From Prevotella sp. UBA1705 (GTDB taxonomy: Bacteria; Bacteroidota; Bacteroidia; Bacteroidales; Bacteroidaceae), in NCBI GenBank assembly GCA_002317385.1, contig DCJH01000033.1, forward strand, positions 1 through 64,000: DNA of 64,000 bases, in the 5' to 3' direction. Both the position numbers and the translations under genes were made by a program. Each line of letters opens with the position of its first letter. The first letter of the stretch is position 1. The notes under the pieces are model-generated. The model worked only from the letters and a program-made list of their open reading frames with translations, was not told where the DNA came from and did no database searches. This document shows positions 26,159 through 33,694 of the stretch, piece after piece.

Positions 26159-26365
26159 TTGCGAAGGCCCTCAATGGCCTATCTGTTTGGATAGAGAATG
26201 AATAGGGTTGGGGCTGCTATCCTCATGCTTGGGAATGATGCGGCCATGGGTATTTCGTCAGCATGAAGAAGGATTGTAAATGGTTGGCTTACAAGTGGAA
26301 AAGGCGTTGTTTGTGAGCGAGGGAGAATGGTTTTTGCTCTATTCAACTATCCTTTTCATGAAGTT

Positions 26366-27505
26366 TTAGGAAACCCGATTGTGGCATTGTTTCCATGCGG
26401 TGAGGAGGCTGAGAATGGCGAGGCCCGACAGCATGGCGAGCAGACCCCAGGACAAGAGCGCTGCCTGCTTCGAACCATTAACGAGGGATGGAGCCGTTGA
26501 CTGGGTAGAAAGGGCGGTGGAGGCAAGTAGGGCGGTGTCGCCTTGTTGGGCCGTTGATGGGCTGATGCCCAAGCCGGGTGTCTCGCAGAGCAGTTGTTCG
26601 ATGGCGCGCTTGTTGAGGCTTTGTTCGTTGATGGTGATGTAGATGGCATACTCTTCGTTCTTCACGACCTTGTTTGTGGCTCCCTTTTTAATACTGAAGA
26701 AAATGTCTTTTTCGCCATCTAAGAGTGGAGTGTCGTAGAATATCCATCGGGAAACTTCCTTGATGGCAGTCCCGTATTTCTCCACGAGCTGCTTGGCTAT
26801 ATCCTTAGAGTAGTCTTCCTGTGGATTGGGAAACGCAAAATCGATTAGGCCGTCAAAGGTAGTCAGGCTAATTTGAGAAGGAGAGTTGTCCGACGATGTC
26901 AGGTCGAAAGACTCCCTGTACCTGATGTCGAACAGGCGGTCGGGCTGAAACGACTTGAATACCCGGGTGAGGCTGTCGATGCCCGGCCATAGTTTTCGGA
27001 TGGCTGCAGGGTCGTTCTTCTTCGTGGCGTGGTATATCTGGTCGAATGTTTGTACCAGTTTCCAGCAGTTGCTGCCTTTGTCTGGCGACCATACGCAGGC
27101 TTGATTTCTATCATAGCAGAAGGAATACACAGTCCCGTCGCACCCCATTCTGTCGTGAATGGGATAGACGGAGGCCAGCACCGACCAATGTAGGAGTGAT
27201 CGAATGCGACTCTTGGTGGCAGCGTCGCAAGGTATCTTATAGTTCTTCCCCTCGCTTCGGGCAACCAGTATCCATTGGGATTGCTCGGGACTTGGCTGCG
27301 GCGAGATGCACAGGGCATAGGCTGGCTCGAAAGATGGAGTCACGAAATATTGATAAGCAGCATCTGGGTCGAAAGTGTCGGCATAGAAGCGAACCAATTG
27401 GTCGGAGTTAGTTATGTCGCAAGGTTTCAGCTGGTCTTGTGCCCATGAGGACAAACCGGCCATGAGGCATAGCAGCGTGGTAAGGATAAAAGCGCGTTTT
27501 GTCAT
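26366..27505 (-). CDS. Exported, membrane-anchored protein of unknown function
   Basis: Not recognised. The 379-residue product has a clear signal peptide (MTKRAFILTTLLCLMAGLSSWA), a long soluble domain with scattered cysteines (PCDIT, NSDQLVRFYADTFDPDAAYQYF) and a single C-terminal hydrophobic segment (about 345-370) followed by a short basic tail, so the main domain is expected in the periplasm. Its ATG overlaps the stop of the upstream interrupted membrane gene (ATGA), and the four minus-strand genes from nnr onward are closely packed, suggesting one operon. A Gln/Ser/Thr-rich linker precedes the anchor. Confidence 0.75.
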   Translation of the reverse strand: MTKRAFILTTLLCLMAGLSSWAQDQLKPCDITNSDQLVRFYADTFDPDAAYQYFVTPSFEPAYALCISPQPSPEQSQWILVARSEGKNYKIPCDAATKSRIRSLLHWSVLASVYPIHDRMGCDGTVYSFCYDRNQACVWSPDKGSNCWKLVQTFDQIYHATKKNDPAAIRKLWPGIDSLTRVFKSFQPDRLFDIRYRESFDLTSSDNSPSQISLTTFDGLIDFAFPNPQEDYSKDIAKQLVEKYGTAIKEVSRWIFYDTPLLDGEKDIFFSIKKGATNKVVKNEEYAIYITINEQSLNKRAIEQLLCETPGLGISPSTAQQGDTALLASTALSTQSTAPSLVNGSKQAALLSWGLLAMLSGLAILSLLTAWKQCHNRVS

Positions 27506-27870
27506 AGTGATCTGAGTTTATGGAAGACATATATCGTGATTCCTGTGGGCACGATGATGATGGTAGCCCACACGGTTATATACACCCACGTCCATGCAGC
27601 AAGGTCTAATTCTATTTCCCAAGGGTGGGTTAGAATGATAACTGCAATGGAGAATGTGAGCCAGTTGAGCGCATAACTATATATTCAAAGCCTGAAAGCC
27701 GAATAGGTGGGCTTATACAGCAGGGCGGTGATGACGGCGCTGACGATAAACGATGGGATGCAGACGAGTGCCCATTTCCAGCCTGTGGCAAACAGAATGG
27801 TATCGACTACGCCCCACGTGAAAATGCCGGCGAGGAGCGAAAGCCCTATAAGCAAGAGCCTGGGTTTCAT
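27502..27870 (-). pseudogene. Small membrane-protein gene interrupted by an in-frame TGA (recoding or pseudogene)
   Basis: The frame starts at ATG 27870 (MKPRLLLIGLSLLAGIF), runs 61 codons to a TGA at 27685-27687, then continues open in the same frame for 60 more codons (IYSYALNWLTFS ... YVFHKLRSL) to a TGA at 27502-27504. Both parts are strongly hydrophobic, giving two membrane helices before and two after the TGA. The second part has no ATG, GTG or TTG near its beginning, and its stop overlaps the ATG of the next gene, as expected for a coupled intact gene. So a four-helix protein of 122 residues was probably the original product. A recent nonsense mutation, read-through, or a sequencing error are all possible. 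Family not recognised. Confidence 0.7.
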
Positions 27871-27889
27871 GGTAAGGCGGGCATTGGCG

Positions 27890-29005
27890 CTACTCCACGG
27901 CTATGGCTTTGATGGAGCGGACGCTGCCGGTGAGTGGGTCGAGCACGAGCTGGGAGGTCTGTTTCTTGCCGAAAAGCTCACCGCTCATTGGCTCCACGGT
28001 GCCAAACTGCGGGGCGAGAATCTCGTAGCTGTTTTGCGTCTGCACGCCGTCGGTGATGTCTACGCGTATGCGGCCGGGCTGGGAAACGCGCAACCCAATG
28101 TCGTTCTTGTCCTCTTTCTTCTCTGCCGGAGCCGGATCGGGCGTGGCTACGCTATGCAGGTCGCTTACCACGGCATAGAAAGGCTCGCCCGAAAGGTCGT
28201 CGGCATCGACGAGACCAAAGTGCTGAGAGAAGCGGAAGAGCACCTCCTGCCCCTCCTTCGAAGGCACGAAGTCGATGGTGGTGAGTGTGGTGTCGCGCGT
28301 GGTGACGCCCTCGAAGAGCTGTGAGAGGCCCTGCTCCTGACGGTCGAGATTGGCCATCATGATCTTGAGTTGGGTGCCATCTTTCGGCATGAAGTCGGCT
28401 TCGCCGCGGCTTAGTTGGTTTCGGCTGTCGCGAATATCATAGATTTCCTTGGCCGTGAGCTCCGCCATCTTGGCCATGCTACCCGCATTGAGGATGTCTT
28501 CCGACATGAAGTCGTTGGGGTTCAACGGCTGCGTTTTGGGGGCAGGAGTGAATGATGGCAGCACGGTTTCGGGCTCCGAGGCATCCATGTTGATGGCCAA
28601 GAGTTGACCGTTGTTGGCGCGGGCCACCTTATCGATGCTGTGCTTCTTATCCAAGAGTAGGGTGAAGTGCTTGGCTGTATCGGGCACTGCCGATGGCGTC
28701 ATGTCCATGCCGATGATGCGATAGGTCGTGGTGGCCTCCTGTCCGACGCTCTTTTTGAGGTATCGGCCGGTGTATTGGGCAAACCGTCCGGGGGTGTAGT
28801 CGGTCTTTTCCACCTTTATCGTGAAGTGCATCACGGCTTTGGGCAGATAGTAGTCGGTGGTCTGGGCGAAGAGGGCAGAGGGGGCGAGGAGGAAAAGGAA
28901 GCCTCCCCAAGCCCCTCTGAAGGAGGGGATGTCAAAATGCCTGACTACTGATTTTGCAGCTGTAAGCAATGCGGATATGGAATGGTTGAGGCTTGAGGTA
29001 ATCAT
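27890..29005 (-). CDS. DUF4831 family exported protein, with repeat-derived N-terminus
   Basis: Bacteroidetes-specific protein of unknown function, matched to DUF4831 from memory of the family pattern (YYLPKAVMHFTIKVEKTDYTPG, RYLKKSV, TTYRI, and SKEGQEVLFRFSQHFGLVDADD). A hydrophobic stretch FLFLLAPSALFAQ looks like the end of a signal peptide, placing the protein outside the cytoplasm. The first about 36 residues (MITSSLNHSISAL...) are odd: the ATG comes from the tail of a heptamer array, and residues around PSFRGAWGGF are encoded by a CCTCCCC-type repeat. The native start may have been displaced. Second gene of the nnr operon. Confidence 0.75.
   Translation of the reverse strand: MITSSLNHSISALLTAAKSVVRHFDIPSFRGAWGGFLFLLAPSALFAQTTDYYLPKAVMHFTIKVEKTDYTPGRFAQYTGRYLKKSVGQEATTTYRIIGMDMTPSAVPDTAKHFTLLLDKKHSIDKVARANNGQLLAINMDASEPETVLPSFTPAPKTQPLNPNDFMSEDILNAGSMAKMAELTAKEIYDIRDSRNQLSRGEADFMPKDGTQLKIMMANLDRQEQGLSQLFEGVTTRDTTLTTIDFVPSKEGQEVLFRFSQHFGLVDADDLSGEPFYAVVSDLHSVATPDPAPAEKKEDKNDIGLRVSQPGRIRVDITDGVQTQNSYEILAPQFGTVEPMSGELFGKKQTSQLVLDPLTGSVRSIKAIAVE
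28886..28935. repeat. CCTCCCC-type repeat inside a coding region
   Basis: gcctccccaag at 28901-28911 is identical to 23043-23053, followed by cccctc-tgaag-gagggg (6-base stem). In the minus-strand gene it encodes SFRGAWGGF inside the presumed signal peptide. Confidence 0.7.
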
Positions 29006-29009
29006 AGTT

Positions 29010-29038
29010 TCTAATTTTCAATTGCTAATTTCCAATTA
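29010..29038. repeat. AT-rich heptamer array between nnr and DUF4831 gene
   Basis: Plus strand CTAATTT TCAATTG CTAATTT CCAATTA with a heptamer period. It abuts the nnr stop codon (29039) directly and its other side reads, on the minus strand, AACTATGATTACC, supplying the ATG of the next gene. The tail TATGATTA matches tails of the other heptamer arrays (31991, 50322). Confidence 0.65.
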
Positions 29039-30556
29039 TCACTCCTGCAGTCTGAGGAATGCTTTCGGCAGATAGTCGATGATGTCTCCGGCGATGAGGC
29101 TCTCTTTGCCAAGGTCTTTGATGGCGAGGTCGCCGGCCAATCCATGGAGATACATGCCCAGGATGCAGGCCTCGGCACGCTGATAGCCGCGGGCGAGGAG
29201 TCCGGTGATGATGCCCGTGAGCACGTCGCCGCTACCAGCCGTGGCCATTCCGCTATTGCCCGTGGAGTTGAACACGATGTGCCCGTCGGGCATGCAGAGT
29301 GCCGAATAGTGGCCCTTGAGCAGGATGTAGCCCTGCAAACGCTCGGCAAGCTGCACCGCGCGGGTAAGGCGCTCGTAGTCGCTGGTGCTGGCGTTGCCCA
29401 CGAGTCGGTCGAACTCTTTGGGGTGGGGCGTCATGATGATGCCCTGGGGAAGCTGTTGCATCCAGGCCTGATGGTTGGCCAGGATGTTCAATGCGTCGGC
29501 ATCGACCACCACTGGGCACTGGGCACGCCTGATCTGACCGATGAGCGCGATGGCCGTGTTCTCCCCCTGGCCGAGTCCGGGTCCTATGCCCACTGCCTCG
29601 AAGTCGTCGGTATCTACACTGTCGGAGAAGTAAGTCTCCTCGCGATCCATCTGCAGCACGGCCTCGGGCACGCTCATCTGCATGATACTGTAGTTGCGCT
29701 TCGGCGTGTGGGCTGTCACCTTTCCTGCCCCCGAGCGGAGGCAGGCTTTGGTGGCCAGCACCGCAGCGCCGGCCATGCCATAGCTTCCGGCGATGATGAG
29801 CGCGTGGCCCATGGTGCCTTTATTGTCGAAGTCGTCGCGTCGACGGAGGTACGGACGCAGGTCGTGCTCCTCGATGAGACGATAGGAAACTTCAGTGTTC
29901 TGGATATATTCGGGGCTCAGGCGGATGTCGAGCACGCGCAGCCGGCCGATGTATTGCTGACAATCGGGCAATAGCATCGATAGCTTCATCTGCTGTAAAG
30001 TGAGCGTGAGGTCGGCACGAATGATATTCGCCCGGATGTTGTAGGAGTTGTCCTCACACATCAGTCCCGACGGCATGTCGATGCTCACGACACTGCTCGG
30101 GCTCTGGTTGATGTATTTCACGAGCGAGGCAAAGCCGCCCATGAGTGGCTTGTTGATGCCCGACCCGAAGAGTCCGTCTACCACAAGCGTGTCCGACGTG
30201 AGCTCTGGCGGGTCGAAGTTGAGACTGATTTCGTTGAATTTAGCTACTTTCTTGCAGTCGATGAGACGCTGGCGGTTGGTGCCGCATTCCTCTGAAAGCT
30301 TATTGTGGATGTTGAAAAGATAGACGTTGACCTTATAGTTGGCTTCTGCCAAAAGACGTGCAACAGCCAAAGCATCCCCTCCGTTGTTGCCGGGTCCGGC
30401 AAAAACCACAACGGGAGTGCGGTCGGTCCACTCTTCCATAATGGCACGTGTGATAGCCTTTGAGGCCCGCTCCATGAGGTCGATCGACTTGATGGGCTCG
30501 TGCTCGATGGTATATTTGTCAAGCTCGCGAATCTGAGCTGCGGTGAATATCTTCAT
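29039..30556 (-). CDS. nnr: Bifunctional NAD(P)H-hydrate epimerase / ADP-dependent dehydratase
   Basis: Metabolite-repair enzyme that turns damaged NAD(P)H hydrates back into NAD(P)H. The N-terminal half (about 1-210) is the YjeF-N epimerase domain, with FAGPGNNGGDALAVARLL and VDGLFGSGINKPL. The C-terminal half (about 225-500) is the ribokinase-like dehydratase with GRHRDKGTMGHALIIAGS-like start (DNKGTMGHALIIAGSYGMAG), MTPHPKEFDRL and GSGDVLTGIITGLLARG. At 505 residues it is full length. First gene of a minus-strand operon with three poorly known genes. A candidate promoter lies just upstream. Confidence 0.95.
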   Translation of the reverse strand: MKIFTAAQIRELDKYTIEHEPIKSIDLMERASKAITRAIMEEWTDRTPVVVFAGPGNNGGDALAVARLLAEANYKVNVYLFNIHNKLSEECGTNRQRLIDCKKVAKFNEISLNFDPPELTSDTLVVDGLFGSGINKPLMGGFASLVKYINQSPSSVVSIDMPSGLMCEDNSYNIRANIIRADLTLTLQQMKLSMLLPDCQQYIGRLRVLDIRLSPEYIQNTEVSYRLIEEHDLRPYLRRRDDFDNKGTMGHALIIAGSYGMAGAAVLATKACLRSGAGKVTAHTPKRNYSIMQMSVPEAVLQMDREETYFSDSVDTDDFEAVGIGPGLGQGENTAIALIGQIRRAQCPVVVDADALNILANHQAWMQQLPQGIIMTPHPKEFDRLVGNASTSDYERLTRAVQLAERLQGYILLKGHYSALCMPDGHIVFNSTGNSGMATAGSGDVLTGIITGLLARGYQRAEACILGMYLHGLAGDLAIKDLGKESLIAGDIIDYLPKAFLRLQE

Positions 30557-30563
30557 AACTTTG

Positions 30564-30571
30564 CAAAGATA
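30564..30571 (-). promoter_or_regulatory. Candidate -7 box of nnr operon
   Basis: CAAAGATA on the plus strand, that is TATCTTTG on the minus strand, 8 bases upstream of the nnr ATG. No clear -33 box. If used, the transcript would be nearly leaderless. Confidence 0.5.
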
Positions 30572-30667
30572 AACAAAAAGATTGGAGTATGCCGACAGCC
30601 TTCTTGAGATTTTTCTAAATTAACCTTTTTTCTTGATAACGTGCGGCTCGTTCTCGCTTCTTTTTCG

Positions 30668-30675
30668 TATTTTTG
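30668..30675 (+). promoter_or_regulatory. Candidate -7 box of hpt
   Basis: TATTTTTG, 23 bases before the hpt ATG. The -33 position holds no good match. Confidence 0.6.
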
Positions 30676-30698
30676 CACAATCTATAAAAATTTACGCT

Positions 30699-31235
30699 AT
30701 GAGTATAGTTAAAATCAGGGATAAGGAGTTCCGTACCTTTATCCCGGAATCAGAGATTCAGGAGCGGGTGAAGGCCGTGGCCGACCGTATCAACGTTGAG
30801 CTGGCCGATAAGAATCCATTGTTTCTGGCTGTGCTGAACGGCTCGTTCATGTTCGCCGCCGACCTGATGCGCTACGTAACAATACCATGTGAGATTTCCT
30901 TTGTGAAGTTGGCGTCCTATCAGGGCACCGTTTCTTCGGGCACAGTCAAGGAAGTTATCGGCATCAATGAGGACCTCACGGGTCGCACCGTGGTCATTTT
31001 GGAGGACATTGTCGATACTGGTTTCACCATGAAGCGCATGCTGGAGACCCTCGGCACACGTGGCCCCGAGTCGCTTCACATCTGTACTCTGCTGCTCAAG
31101 CCCGGCAAACTCCAGGTGCCTCTCAACATCGAGTATGTGGCGATGGAGATTCCCAACGATTTCATCGTGGGCTATGGCCTCGACTACGACCAGCAGGGCC
31201 GCAACCTGAGAGATATCTATACCCTGGTGGATTGA
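30699..31235 (+). CDS. hpt: Hypoxanthine phosphoribosyltransferase
   Basis: Purine-salvage enzyme that makes IMP (and GMP) from the base and PRPP. 178 residues with the PRPP motif VVILEDIVDTGFTMKRML, the flexible-loop region LASYQGTVSSGTVKEVIG, and the C-terminal IPNDFIVGYGLDYDQQGRNL which binds the purine ring. I choose ATG 30699 (MSIVKIRDKEFRTFI) because 22 further in-frame upstream codons run through the promoter. Adk follows in the same direction, a purine-related grouping. Confidence 0.95.
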   Translation: MSIVKIRDKEFRTFIPESEIQERVKAVADRINVELADKNPLFLAVLNGSFMFAADLMRYVTIPCEISFVKLASYQGTVSSGTVKEVIGINEDLTGRTVVILEDIVDTGFTMKRMLETLGTRGPESLHICTLLLKPGKLQVPLNIEYVAMEIPNDFIVGYGLDYDQQGRNLRDIYTLVD

Positions 31236-31394
31236 TATTTTTGGAGATGAGAAGACGTGGGGCTGAGGAGCGAAGGCGTATGTCTGGATTGTGTCTGGAC
31301 AACGTGTCCTTGCATAAAACCAAGTATTGTCCTAACTCCCCAATAACCTAACTCCTCAACTCCTCCAGAGAGAAGAATCATTTATAATAGCATA

Positions 31395-31967
31395 ATGAAG
31401 AATATTGTAATATTTGGTGCCCCTGGTTCTGGTAAGGGCACCCAGAGCGATAAGATGATCGCTAAGTATGGTTTTGAACACATCTCTACTGGCGATGTGC
31501 TGCGTAGTGAGATCAAGAACGGTACCGAGCTTGGCAAGACAGCTAAGGGTTATATCGACAATGGTCAGCTCATTCCCGACGAACTCATGGTGAGCATCCT
31601 CGCCAGCGTATACGACAGCTTTGGCAAGGAGCACAAAGGTGTGATCTTCGACGGCTTTCCCCGCACCATTCCGCAGGCTGAGGCTCTGAAGAGCATGCTC
31701 GCAGAGCGCGGTCATAAGATTGCTGCCATGATCGAACTCGATGTTCCCGAAGACGAGTTGATGAAGCGTTTGCTGCTTCGTGGCCAGCAGAGCGGTCGCT
31801 CAGACGATAACGAGGAAACCATCAAGAAGCGTCTCGGCGTATATCATAGCCAGACTTCTCCCCTTATCGATTGGTATTCTCAGGAGGGCATCCATCACCA
31901 CATCGCCGGCCTTGGCGAGCTCGACCGCATCTTCGCGGACGTGTGCAGCGTGATAGATAGTCTTTGA
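31395..31967 (+). CDS. adk: Adenylate kinase
   Basis: Interconverts AMP, ADP and ATP. 190 residues, the short form without the zinc/LID insertion. P-loop GAPGSGKGT at residues 8-16, AMP-binding DGFPRTIPQAEAL and the LID arginines in RGQQSGRSDDNEETIKKRL. The natural C-terminus VIDSL is followed by a TGA that is shared with the first unit of a heptamer repeat array. Located 160 bases after hpt, behind a degenerate ctaactcc repeat stretch. Confidence 0.97.
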   Translation: MKNIVIFGAPGSGKGTQSDKMIAKYGFEHISTGDVLRSEIKNGTELGKTAKGYIDNGQLIPDELMVSILASVYDSFGKEHKGVIFDGFPRTIPQAEALKSMLAERGHKIAAMIELDVPEDELMKRLLLRGQQSGRSDDNEETIKKRLGVYHSQTSPLIDWYSQEGIHHHIAGLGELDRIFADVCSVIDSL

Positions 31968-32003
31968 ACATTGAACTTTGAACATTGAACTTTATGATTA
32001 GCT
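31963..32003. repeat. Left heptamer array of the four-helix-bundle element
   Basis: Four units of WTTGAAC (31963-31990: TTTGAAC, ATTGAAC, TTTGAAC, ATTGAAC) followed by the tail TTTATGATTAGCT (31991-32003). The adk stop codon lies inside the first unit. The tail is identical at 50322-50334. Faces an inverted array at 32438-32475. Confidence 0.9.
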
Positions 32004-32369
32004 ATGCTTGAACGTAAGGCTGTGGACAATGACATCTACAAACTCTCAAAGGCTTTTGCCTTGAGAGTTGTTAATTTATATAATTATCTTTCCAAGGAAA
32101 AAGGGGAGTACGTATTGTCAAAACAGCTGCTGCGTTCTGGCACAAGCATTGGTGCAAATGTTCATGAAGGGAAGAACGCACAGAGCCGACCGGACTTCAC
32201 TACCAAGATGAATATAGCCCTGAAAGAGGCTACTGAATCAGGGTATTGGATTGATTTGCTCCGCGATGCCGGCTTTGTCACCGAGTCAGAATACGATTCT
32301 CTCTCCAATGATTGTAACCGAATCATTGCTGTTCTCACCAAGATTGTCAAGGCTACTAAGGGTTCTTAG
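32004..32369 (+). CDS. Four-helix-bundle protein (23S rRNA intervening-sequence protein / Avd-like family)
   Basis: 121-residue member of the four-helix-bundle family first seen inside 23S rRNA intervening sequences and related to the Avd proteins of diversity-generating retroelements. Features: DIYKLSKAFALRVVNLYNYL, LLRSGTSIGANVHEGKNAQSRPDF (the family signature), and MNIALKEATESGYWIDLL. Basic overall. It starts right after the left array tail and sits alone between inverted heptamer arrays in the adk-obg gap, so it may be cargo of a small mobile or repeat-derived element. The family is thought to form pentameric bundles that bind nucleic acid; its role outside rRNA is unknown. Confidence 0.88.
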   Translation: MLERKAVDNDIYKLSKAFALRVVNLYNYLSKEKGEYVLSKQLLRSGTSIGANVHEGKNAQSRPDFTTKMNIALKEATESGYWIDLLRDAGFVTESEYDSLSNDCNRIIAVLTKIVKATKGS

Positions 32370-32437
32370 TGCCGAAGTAAGGTTCAATGTCAGATAGATG
32401 GGTGGGTTTCGACACTTGCGCGAACTATCTATCAGGG

Positions 32438-32475
32438 TAATCATAAAGTTTAAAGTTCAAATCTCAAAGTTCAAA
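32438..32475. repeat. Right heptamer array of the four-helix-bundle element
   Basis: TAATCATAAA (32438-32447) is the exact reverse complement of the left tail TTTATGATTA, and is followed by GTTTAAA, GTTCAAA, TCTCAAA, GTTCAAA (32448-32475), complementary to the left units with two changes. It ends 7 bases before the obg start codon. Confidence 0.9.
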
Positions 32476-32482
32476 GGTAATC

Positions 32483-33691
32483 ATGGATTCTAATTTTGTA
32501 GATTACGTAAAGATAGTTTGCCGCTCGGGAAAGGGCGGTAGAGGCTCCATGCACTTGCGCCATGTGAAGTATCAACCCAACGGCGGACCCGACGGAGGAG
32601 ATGGCGGCCATGGTGGCGATATCATTTTGCGTGGCAACCACAACTACTGGACGCTGCTCCATCTAAAGTATCAGAAGCATATCTTTGCGGAGCATGGAGG
32701 CAACGGCGGGCGCGATAAATGTCACGGAACGGATGGCAAGAATGTCTACATCGACGTGCCATGCGGCACCGTGGTCTACAATGCGGAGACCGGAAAATAT
32801 GTCTGCGACGTGACCTACGATGGTCAGGAGGTGGTGCTTCTCAAGGGCGGACGAGGTGGATTGGGTAACTATCAGTTCCGCACCGCTACCCGTCAGGCCC
32901 CGCGTTTCGCCCAACCCGGCGAGCCGTTGCAGGAGATGACCATCATCATGGAGCTCAAACTGTTGGCCGACGTGGGTCTGGTAGGATTCCCCAATGCCGG
33001 TAAGTCGACGCTGCTCTCGGCCTTGTCGAGTGCCCGTCCCAAGATAGCCAACTATCCATTCACTACCCTTGAGCCCTCGTTGGGCATCGTGAGCTACCAT
33101 GACAACAAGTCGTTTGTCATGGCAGACATCCCTGGGATCATCGAGGGAGCGAGCGAAGGCAAGGGCCTCGGACTGCGATTCCTCCGACACATAGAGCGCA
33201 ACTCTCTGTTGCTCTTCATGGTTCCGGGCGACTCCGACGATGCCACCCACGACATTAAACGTGACTATGAGGTGCTGCTCAACGAGATCAAGAAGTTCAA
33301 TCCCGACATGCTCGACAAGCATCGGGTACTTGCCGTGACCAAGAGCGACCTCTTGGACGAGGAGCTTATCGACATGTTGCGCGAGACATTGCCTACCGAT
33401 CTGCCAGTGGTATTCATCTCGTCTGTGTCGGGCTATGGCCTCGAAGAACTGAAAGACGTGCTTTGGAAGGAGCTCAACAGCGAGAGTAACAAGCTCTTGG
33501 ACATTACTTCTGAGGACACTATCGTACACCGCGATAAGGATATGGCTACCTTCCAGGATGAGATGCACGCCGAGGGAGCCGACGAAGTAGAGATTATCGA
33601 GGTGGACGATGACGACATAGTCTTCGTCGATGACGATGATATGGACGACGTGGAAGAACTCGACGACTACGAAATCATAGAGCCGAAGTAA
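32483..33691 (+). CDS. obg: Obg/CgtA GTPase
   Basis: Essential ribosome-assembly and stress GTPase. The glycine-rich Obg fold (residues 1-160: GKGGRGSMHLRHVKY, GGDGGHGGDIIL, GGRGGLGN) is followed by the G domain with G1 GFPNAGKST, G2 NYPFTTLEPSLG, G3 DIPG and G4 TKSD. Instead of an OCT domain the last about 45 residues are very acidic (stretches of Asp such as VDDDDIVFVDDDDMDD), as in other Bacteroidetes Obg proteins. 402 residues. Its 5' leader now consists of the right heptamer array. Confidence 0.97.
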   Translation: MDSNFVDYVKIVCRSGKGGRGSMHLRHVKYQPNGGPDGGDGGHGGDIILRGNHNYWTLLHLKYQKHIFAEHGGNGGRDKCHGTDGKNVYIDVPCGTVVYNAETGKYVCDVTYDGQEVVLLKGGRGGLGNYQFRTATRQAPRFAQPGEPLQEMTIIMELKLLADVGLVGFPNAGKSTLLSALSSARPKIANYPFTTLEPSLGIVSYHDNKSFVMADIPGIIEGASEGKGLGLRFLRHIERNSLLLFMVPGDSDDATHDIKRDYEVLLNEIKKFNPDMLDKHRVLAVTKSDLLDEELIDMLRETLPTDLPVVFISSVSGYGLEELKDVLWKELNSESNKLLDITSEDTIVHRDKDMATFQDEMHAEGADEVEIIEVDDDDIVFVDDDDMDDVEELDDYEIIEPK

Positions 33692-33694
33692 GTC

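Larger units (their letters stand above)
25686..26365. other. 680-base intergenic region with two repeat families
   Basis: Contains the fba terminator, three degenerate copies of a CCACGGATTTCAC repeat (25831-25988) and the palindromes at 26080-26158. No gene is seen. Confidence 0.65.

Noticed and set aside
31320..31375. Ctaactcc-like repeats before adk as a further heptamer array
   Set aside because: The period is irregular (7 to 9) over only four or five units; too weak to call, though it may be a decayed relative.
31951..32434. Eleven-base inverted pair tgatagatagt (31951) and actatctatca (32424) near the four-helix-bundle element
   Set aside because: On the left it lies outside the heptamer array, within adk, and on the right inside it, so it does not form a nested arm; probably chance.
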